Source: Phanerodontia chrysosporium (taxonomy: Eukaryota; Basidiomycota; Agaricomycetes; Polyporales; Phanerochaetaceae). Taken from it: a stretch of DNA of 64,000 nt. The stretch covers positions 310,001 through 374,000 of the forward strand of contig MJGA01000017.1 in the NCBI GenBank assembly GCA_001910725.1, given 5' to 3'. Both the position numbers and the translations under genes were made by a program. Below the pieces are notes generated by a model. It did no database searches and was not told where the DNA came from. It worked only from the letters and a program-made list of their open reading frames with translations. This document shows positions 56,427-64,000 of the stretch, one piece after another (positions within the stretch are counted from its first letter, which is position 1; each line of letters starts with the position of its first letter).

Positions 56427-58452
56427 ATGGCTTTCTCTGACGTCGTGGCTACAGTCGGTGCGGGGCCGTGGGTCGCATACATGATGTGCGCTGTACTGCT
56501 GGCTTTGTTGCTGTACAGCTTGTTCAGCCCTGCGAGTGTGAGTTACTGTTGATTCGCCATGGTACTGAGCCGCTTCTGACCTAGTACATCCTCAGCTTCG
56601 ACATATACCCACAGAGGGCGGATCCTCGCTGCCACTTGTGTCTTATCTCGGCGCGTACAATGTCTTGCGCAACCTCCAGAGCGTGTTGCAGCGCGGTTAC
56701 GACAAGGTGTGCGATCTCGAGCTTTGGCTGATCAATGGACGACGCGATCTAAGAGTTGGTTTGGCCTTAGCACAAGGGCAAGGCGTTCAAAATTGCCCTC
56801 CCGGACCGCTGGGTCGTGGTACTCACGGGAAGACACTGGTAGACGAGCTCCAACGGATGCCGGAGGAGTCCGCATCGTTTATTGATGCTACTACTGAGGT
56901 ACGGGAACTAATTACCAGAGGAGTTGTACATGCTAACGCCGCCGTAGCTGACTGGCTTCGGATACATTTGGGGCCCGCGAATGCGCAAGGATCCCTGCCA
57001 CGTACCCATCATCCGAAATCAGCTCACCAGACAGCTGTCATCTGCGTTTGGAGACATATATGAGGAGATCGAGCTGAGTTTCCAGGGGCTTATGCCAGCC
57101 TGCGAGAAGGGTGAGTCATGACATTGTACGAGCGTCCTATCCAAGGTTGATAAATGCATAATACTTGAAGATTGGACACCGGTGCATGTTATCGAGGTCG
57201 CCAGGGATGTTGTCGCGCGTGCAAGTAATCGTGTCTTTGTGGGGCTCCGCGTCTGTAAGCAACAGTATCTTTGTAAGCCCCCAACCACTCATGCATTCTC
57301 AGGCCGTAATCCGGACTACCTCGACATGCTCGTCGACTGTGCAGTCAGTGTGGCGAGCGCTCGGAACACCTTGATGCTGTTTCCCTTTGTACTCAAGACT
57401 TTTGCGGCTAAAAATGTGGTTAACATGGACCGACGTATCAGGCGTGGGATGCAGCATCTAGGCCCTATTATCGAAGAGCGCATGTCGCTTCTGAGGTCTT
57501 TGGGCAATGACTGGCCAGACAAGCCCGTACGCAGTTTCTCAGCCTCTTCGCATCGATAAACTGCAATTGAAATCACTTGATAGGATGACATGCTCCAGTG
57601 GATTATAGACGAGGTGGCGGCAAGGCAGATGCCGAAAGAGGACGTCGTACGCAATATAATGTTCCTTAACTTCGCCGCAATACACACTTCATCGAACGTG
57701 AGCTAATTCTTCTTGGTCGGTTCTGGTTGCTGAACGGGTGTCGTGGTAGAGTTTCACCCATGCGATATATCATCTTGCCGCGAACCCCGATTACCTCGGC
57801 CCACTCAGAGAGGAGGTCGAGGCCGTTACCGCGAAAGAAGGCTGGTCAAAGACTGCGATGGGCAGAATGTGGCGGATCGACAGCTTTCTGCGCGAGAGCC
57901 AGCGTGTCAACAGTATCAACCCTCGTACGTCTTACATGAGAAATAATGGCATGCGCACTCATGTTGTGTGTGTCAGTCACCGTCATCCGTAGGACGCGAA
58001 CATCTCTGACTCTCTCTGACGGCACCTTCATTCCTGAAGGCACGGTTGTCGCTGCTCCCGCTTATCCAACACACTTCGACGATGAGAACTATGTGGGCGG
58101 GGACACGTTCGATCCATGGCGGTACGTCCGGGAGAAGGAGCAAGACCTGTCACCATCCAAGCATCAATACGTGACCCTATCGCCAGAATACGTGCCGTTT
58201 GGTCTCGGAAAGCGCGCATGGTGAGTATCACATATGAACTCTCCGCCGGAGCGGAAGGTGTTGAATTTGGTGCTCTCTAGCCCCGGACGCTTCTTCGCGG
58301 CAAACGAGTTGAAGGCTATGCTGGCGTATCTGGTTGTCAACTACGATGTCAAGTTCGAGAAGGAGGGTGTTCGCCCAGAGAACATGCACGTAGGCTTGAC
58401 CATCTCGCCAGACCCCGCCGCCAAAGTACTCTTCAGGAAGCGGCGTTCTTAA
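56427..58452 (+). CDS. Cytochrome P450 monooxygenase 2
   Basis: ATG 56427, single N-terminal membrane segment (AYMMCAVLLALLLYSLF), about a dozen exons, TAA at 58450. Landmarks: LTGFGYIWGPRMRKDP (helix C region), ARASNRVFVGL, I-helix FLNFAAIHTSSN, LRESQRVNSINP, LSDGTFIPEGT, FDPWRYV and the haem loop FGLGKRAC-PGRFF. The haem Cys codon is split by an intron (donor GTGAGT at 58221). Tandem paralogue of P450 3 and similar to P450 1. In exon 3 the frame breaks at the GGG near 56828; one G restores LTGKTLVDEL, matching LTGRKLLEEL of P450 3. Substrate unknown. Confidence 0.82.
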
Positions 58453-58910
58453 TCCCCAATCTTGGAACTTAGGATTCACGCATGCTCCTCGAAGGTGTGG
58501 TGTGAGAGTCTGCCGCTGTTCAAGTACACACGACGGTATGTCGACATTAGGAGGTGAATAATCAGGAAGACGGAGTACGATGGCACTGCCTAAGGGCCCT
58601 TCGCGTCAGAGGCGGGCGAGAGCAAATCGTCATCACGGTCTGCCCTTCACCCTTGAGTTCACATGGAGGAACAACGGCACTCTTGCACAATTTGGGTCAA
58701 CGGAACACACTAACAACTCCCACAGATGCATCTTGTGCGTGCAATCCTGCAACTTCGTCAGGGTTTCCGCATTACCAGCGATAGTGGCGTTCCCATTTCT
58801 CGACAGGGTCGCAGTTAACCCTGCTCCATGTGCGTTCCCGTGATGACTCCGCTATCCGCTGTATTACTTATATACGCTGCTTCTCAGGAGTGTAGGGAAA
58901 CCCCAACGCT
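58453..58910. other. Intergenic region between tandem P450 genes
   Basis: A TATATA sequence near 58869 precedes the ATG at 58911. Short open frames have no domains. Confidence 0.5.
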
Positions 58911-60949
58911 ATGGCGTCCAATCACCTCTTCAGCGGTGTTCTGCCTCTTGACCGTGCAGCTAGTACACTGGGCTACCTAGTCTGTGGTGCACTGTTGGCG
59001 CTTCTCTTACAAAATATCCTCACCACTATCAGCGTGAGTGACTAGGTCCTGCGATACCATCTCGACTCTGAGGAGACATCTTGACAGCTTCGTCATATCC
59101 CCACTGTAGGCACTTCGACCCTACCGTTGCTCTCGTACAAGGGCGCGTACGACTTCACACGGGATATCAAGGGGGTTTTCCAGCAAGGCTATGCCAAGGT
59201 GACCACTAATTCACGGTCACGAAATTGCAACCTCTGACAGGATGATCTCAACAGTACAAGGGGAGGGCGTTCAAGATCGCTTTCACCGATCGCTGGTTTG
59301 TCGTTCTGACGGGCCGGAAGCTCCTGGAAGAGCTACACCGACTTCCGGACAGCACGACCTCCTTCAACCATGCCTCTGGAAGTGTAAGTGCGCTTTTCCT
59401 GGAGTACGTTTCGTGGAGTCCTTATGATAGTCAGATTACCGGCTCTACCTACATCTATGGGAGGGGATGGCTCAGCGACCCATGGCACATCCCAATCATC
59501 CGAGACCGGTTGACCAAGCACCTGGCAGCTAGCTTTGGCGATATGTACGACGAGCTGGAGACTGCATTCAGAGAGCTCATGCCATCCTGCGAAGAAGGTG
59601 AGCCGCTTTCTGGACAGCGTGAGGTATACACTAAAGCGTCTGTAGAGTGGGTTCCCGTTCATTTCATCACGATGGCTAGGACAGTTGTGGCCCGAACTAG
59701 CAACCGTGTGTTTGTGGGCCTTCCCGCCTGTGAGTCCGCTGCTTCGGCGCGTCCTCAGCAGACCGTCTGAATCTCACTCTGGCAGGTCGCAACTTGGGGT
59801 ATCATACATTACTCGTGAACTTCGCCCTAGACGTGTCCAAGGCCAGGAACAGACTTGCATGGCTGCCTCCGGCGCTGAAACGGGTGGCTGCAAGGGCCCT
59901 AACCCGGATCGACTCCCGGATTGAAGAGGGAATGCAATATTTAGGACCCACGATCCGAGCGCGCATCGTCGAGATGGAGAGGTACAAAGGAGATTGGCCC
60001 GACAAACCGGTGTGTGCACCAATATCTCCTCTGTGTGTGTGCCGTCGAGTTGAATTCACTGTGACCTCCTAGAACGATATCTTGCAATGGATCATGGAAG
60101 AACTCATTGCGCGAAAGATGCCCATGGAAGAAGCGGTCCGTATCATACTGAGGATTAACTCATCAGCTGTTCAAACGACAGCTAATGTACGGTAATCACT
60201 CGTCAACTATCACTGCCTGATATTGACTGCGGTGTTATACAGAGCCTCACACATGCAATATACCACCTCGCCGCAAATCCAGATCTCATCGCCCCGCTGC
60301 GGGAGGAAGTTGATGCAGTTATCACCGACGAGGGATGGACCAAGCTTGCGATGAGCAAGTTGTCGCGCTTAGACAGTTTCATGCGCGAGAGTCTGCGACT
60401 CAACATCGTCAACCCTTGTACGTCCTTTCTATTGATGCCGTCCACCTACGAGGCGCTGAGCGATACCCAGTTTCAGTCCGACGCATGGCGTTGAAGTCCT
60501 TCACCTTCTCCGACGGCACGTTCATCCCGAAAGGCACCCTCATGGTGACGCCGGCGCATGCCACGCACCTTGACGAGGCGAATTACGAGCATGCAAGTGT
60601 CTTCGACCCATGGCGGTTCGTGCACCAGAAGGAAGAAGACTTGTCGCCGACCAAGCACCAATTCATAACAACTTCGCCCGAGTTCGTTGCGTGGGGCCAC
60701 GGAAAGCATGCGTGGTACGCAGCCTTTGACTCTTTTAGAATCATGGACTCTGAGAGGGCTGATTCTCGCGACAGCCCGGGCCGTTTCTTTGCGTCGAACG
60801 AACTGAAAGCCATGATGGCATACATCATCCTCAACTACGATGTCAAATTCGCCCGTGCAGGTGTCCGGCCGGACAATGTATACAGTGGGCTTACGGTTGC
60901 GCCTAACCAAGAGGCAAATGTACTCTTTAGAAGGAGACAGACACAATGA
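58911..60949 (+). CDS. Cytochrome P450 monooxygenase 3
   Basis: ATG 58911, N-terminal anchor (LGYLVCGALLALLLQNIL), about ten exons, TGA at 60947. All segments join in frame. Landmarks: YKGRAFKIAFTDRWFVVLTG, GSTYIYGRGWLSDP, ARTSNRVFVGLPAC, I-helix RINSSAVQTTAN, MRESLRLNIVNP, FSDGTFIPKGT, FDPWRFV and the haem loop WGHGKHAC-PGRFF. The haem Cys codon is split by an intron (60716-60775) at the same point as in the other two P450s. The haem-loop position usually Phe is Trp here. This intact copy is the reference for the break seen in P450 2. It is tail-to-tail with an MFS transporter. Confidence 0.9.
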
Positions 60950-61082
60950 CTCGCGTTGTGCCTCGAGAATATGTTTGTACATGTACAGGTATCTATGGGT
61001 CTGGGTCTAAACGTCTGTGGTATATGCTACATATGGATACGGAAGTCCGCTGAGGACTGGGACAAGGACTATTAGGAGGGCT

Positions 61083-62869
61083 CTATGCAGCCTCGGCGCC
61101 AGTCGCAGGCTTCGCGATCGCCGCAGGCCGCTTCGGAGCGTATCGCGACCGAGCGCGAAGAGCAGGGCCAAACTTGAAGAGCACGACGGGTATGGGGGTC
61201 ATGACGAGCGCAATGAGGCCAAGGAGCGTCGACGCCCAGCGCGGGTTCAGGCTCTCGTACATCTGCGTCGCGAACAGCGGGAAACCCGCGCCGAAGAGCG
61301 AGCGCACGACCGTGTTCGCCGCCAGCGCGCTCGCCGCGAAGAACAGGTAGCTGTCGATGATGTAGTTGAAGAGCGCGAGGAAGATCCAGACGATGCTGAA
61401 CCCGAGCGGCCCGCCCGCGAGCAGCGGCGCCCAGAACGACACGTGCGGGTACGACGTCCAGCCGAACCAGAAGAAGGACGCTGCAAAGACCGGCGCGGCC
61501 CACATCGCCTGCTCGAGCCGGAACTCGGGCGGCACAGGCAGCGGGGCGTGTTCCTGCGCGAGCCGTTCGTAGCGCGGGTTCCAGATGAGCAGGTAGCTGA
61601 GCACGCCGAGGCAGCCGCCGAGGAAGATGGGCAGGAACATGAGCCCGGTGATGCCTGCGCTCATGTGGTGGCCGATGGTGAAGACGATGGGGTACGCCTC
61701 GAAGAGGAGGTAGACGACGCCGTAGACGAACTGCGGGAGACTGGTTAGCAGCTGCCTCGACGAGTAGCAAGTGGTCGAGTGGACGTACGCTCATGTAGAG
61801 GGTCAGCGAGATGAGCATGGGCTCGGTAGCCATGAGCGTGAACGGGGTGCCGATGACGTTTTGGACTGCAGCCTTCAGACCGGTGCTCTTCTTGTCCAGC
61901 GGAGCCCAGTAGCGGTCGTCTCCAGTCTCGGTGCGGAGCCTCTCGGCCTTCCTGGCGAGGATAAGAGGGCTGTGCAAGGCAAGTGAGACTCGGTGATTAT
62001 CGCGTAAAGGGTAACAACACACCTGTATGTCTCCGGTATGGTGAGCGCGACCAAAACTACGCATGCACCCGCAAAAATTGTGGTGACCCAGTAGACCCAT
62101 CGCCAGGACGTTCCCGACACAGCAATGAATCCGCTCACGATCGGCGCAAGCGACGGCCCGCGAACGGTGCGAGAGTGTACAACGCCATGGCCTTGCCGCG
62201 GGTCTTGGGGTCCCAGATGTCGGACATGATCGCACCGCTGATGATGAGCCCGGACGCGGCAAAGGTGCCGCTGAGGAAGCGGAACACGAGGATGCTCGCG
62301 GTGTTGGCGAGAGCGCGCAGCCGACAGAGAACGCCGTGTATGCAATAAAGGAGAGGACGAGTGGGAGCTTGCGGCCGTACCGCTCGGAGAGCGGGCCCCA
62401 GAGGAGCGGGCCCACGCAGTAACCGGCGACGAAGAGCGCGATCGTCAGCGTGGCGACCTCGCGGCCAAAGCCAAACTGCTCCATCATCTGTGGCACGATG
62501 CCTGACGGGATGGAGCTCGCGAAGGTGCTGCGGAGGGAGCGTCAGCGTCGCGTCAGAGCAGCTGGCGTAATCAGAGCGACTTACGCGTTGACGGCCAAAA
62601 GCCCAGAGACGAAGGTGATGTACCATCGCCGTGAGCGCGACCAATTGAAGGGGCTGGCTGGATCCTCGGGACTGAACTTGACCTCGAACTGTGAAGCATC
62701 CTCTTTCTCTGTCATCACTATGCTCCGATGGCCCAGCGTAGACTCATCGCCGCTGTCGCTGGGATTCAGTCAGATAAGCCGAACTTTAATTCAAGGAGGC
62801 TACTCACGTTGCTTTTAACGGAACTGCTGGAGCCTTGAGATGCTGTCCTGCTTGTGTAGCGGAGCTCAT
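61083..62869 (-). CDS. MFS transporter, DHA1-type drug/polyamine exporter
   Basis: ATG 62869 (MSSATQAGQHLKAP), TATATA box about 60 bp upstream. Exon 1 is 62869-62808. Exon 2 carries the family's cytosolic lead-in (FSPEDPASPFNWSRSRRW). The body includes the motif-A loop (GPLSERYGRKLPLVLSF) between TM2 and TM3, and the motif-C-like TLAPFAG with the PSLAPIVSGF that follows. At the C-terminus are FLPIFLGGCLGVLSYLL and FAASALAANTVVRSLFGAGFPLFA. It would have 12 TM helices and about 520 residues, probably acting as a proton antiporter. The frame breaks near 62310 and near 62160 (a GGG); one extra base at each restores it. Adjacent to two P450s, so it may export a metabolite, but that is only positional. 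Confidence 0.82.
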
Positions 62870-63627
62870 GTCTATAAGTTGAGCGAATGTGTCTTGGACG
62901 GTGCCTCGTCTCCGCTGAAGGAGACCGACTATATATCAACAAGCGGACCCTGGGGATCCGCCGTTGTGTCAGCGGTAGGAGTGCATAGTCTTAGCATGTT
63001 GGCTTGGTCGCATGCTATAGCAGGACATCCCGCCGGTCCCTCGTTCAGTTCCTGAGGAGGAGGCGTGATGGGCGGAGGCAACGTTGCTGACGTGTGCGTG
63101 TTGACTAACCAACAGTGCGATGCCAGCGGAGAGGCGCGCGAGCGCTATTGCTCCTGATTGGCCAGAGAAGCAGACGCTCATGTCCAGCAGAGCCGTGGCC
63201 GGCGCATTGCTCGGCGAACGACTCCCCGGAAGACATTTCTCGTTACTACCGTGCTTACCATCTCATGCTAATCCGCCGTCATCTCAATCTGTGCATGGGA
63301 GTACGCTCGGCCATACCAGACAATGTCGCCGATTCAGACCTGTCCCCGAGGGAAGCGCAGTCCATGCTAAATCGTGTCTGCGAGTGTACAGTAACCTGAA
63401 TATTGTTCGGTTCTGCACGAAAGTCACGAAGTATATTGGCTTACACACCGCAGCCTGAAGAAGTGCGAGGTTCGAGAGACCTAGGCCTTTCGTTACCTGC
63501 CTGCGAATACACTCATCATAGGGATTGTAAATTTGCATGCCGTCGTGTGGTGCCTTACATGCAGGACTGTCTTTGAGCTACAGTCCAGCTCTAGTACGGA
63601 TGAAGAGGCCATCCCAGCATTTGAAAC
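62870..63627. other. Intergenic region
   Basis: Contains the MFS TATA-like sequence (about 62928-62936). No recognisable gene. Confidence 0.5.
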
Positions 63628-64000
63628 CTACATCCGTCGAGATCTATTGATCGTCAGCATTGCGCCCCTCGAACGAACGTCTACCGCACGTACCGCCGAC
63701 GCGTTACACATTACTCTCACCGGTGCACCGGTCTCCGTGATGGGAAAGATATCCTTCGCCACCACGTTCACAGCTAGAATCAGGGCATGAGCTATGACGT
63801 CTGCTAGCAGCATGATGGCCTTACCAGTGTTTGGATACAAATCAAGGATCGCAACCTCTTTGCCTGTCGCACCAGGGACGGCGTACCAGCACGGGTCAGT
63901 CACGCACGAACCCTCTTTGAATGGACGGCTAGAAGGGGGGATCATGAGGGGAGCTGTCGGAACGAGAAAGTCGAAGACGTACTCCTCGATAGTTCCGGCA
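63628..64000 (-). CDS. Unidentified protein, C-terminal part, cut by window edge
   Basis: The minus-strand frame is open from the right edge to a stop at 63628 (about 123 codons). It includes EEYVFDFLVPTAPLMIPPSS and a hydrophobic stretch (AIMLLADVIAHALILAVNVVAKD) that could be one membrane segment, then a basic tail. I do not recognise a family. An intron could lie within it. Confidence 0.4.
   Translation of the reverse strand, partial: AGTIEEYVFDFLVPTAPLMIPPSSRPFKEGSCVTDPCWYAVPGATGKEVAILDLYPNTGKAIMLLADVIAHALILAVNVVAKDIFPITETGAPVRVMCNASAVRAVDVRSRGAMLTINRSRRM

Noticed and set aside
1..64000. CRISPR array, phage or bacterial operon features
   Set aside because: No regularly spaced repeats. 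Genes have spliceosomal introns and eukaryotic promoters, so bacterial features are not expected.

Overview
The window is nuclear DNA of a filamentous basidiomycete, most likely an Agaricomycete. Genes carry many short introns (47-70 nt, GT-AG). The content is typical of the group: F-box/LRR and BTB gene families, clustered P450s, an NRPS-like carboxylate reductase, an OPT transporter, an I66-type protease inhibitor and a chromodomain Ty3/Gypsy retrotransposon. This placement is inferred from gene content, not from a marker gene.

Layout. 1-1.5 kb: probable fragment of a minus-strand LINE. 1.5-3.2 kb: UDP-glucose 4-epimerase (7 exons). 3.6-5.4 kb: intact F-box gene (-). 5.64-14.86 kb: nested retrotransposons. 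A 5'-truncated LINE (-), with a 16-bp target duplication and a 46-nt poly(A), was split near the end of its ORF by a complete 8.1-kb Gypsy element with identical 600-bp LTRs and 5-bp GAGGG duplications. 16.4-28.9 kb: small orphan proteins, two inverted PPOx-like genes around a BTB gene, three more F-box/BTB genes in several reading frames, and a small secreted Cys-rich protein. 29-37 kb: OPT transporter and NRPS-like A-T-R enzyme. 38.4 and 43.4 kb: two tRNA-Gly(GCC) copies, the second damaged. 38.9-45.8 kb: I66-like inhibitor, a small coiled-coil protein, a zinc alcohol dehydrogenase and a P450. 47-55.6 kb: F-box-like protein and a large RhoGEF. 56.4-62.9 kb: two tandem P450s and an MFS transporter. 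The right edge cuts an unidentified gene.

The retroelement is the most interesting feature. Its predicted RNA is self-primed in the Tf1 manner: the first 11 nt are complementary to the PBS. About 1.3 kb from the predicted RNA start to gag contains no ATG in any frame, yet holds a 270-codon ORF without a methionine. Pol is reached by a -1 frame change and ends in a chromodomain followed by a complete dUTPase. The LTR carries paired TCACGTGA boxes and a heat-shock-element-like array.

Many otherwise conserved host genes contain single-base frame breaks, and those I worked through would be repaired by one extra base, usually G or C in a short G/C run. This points to under-called homopolymers in the assembly at least as much as to pseudogenes, so pseudogene calls here are provisional.
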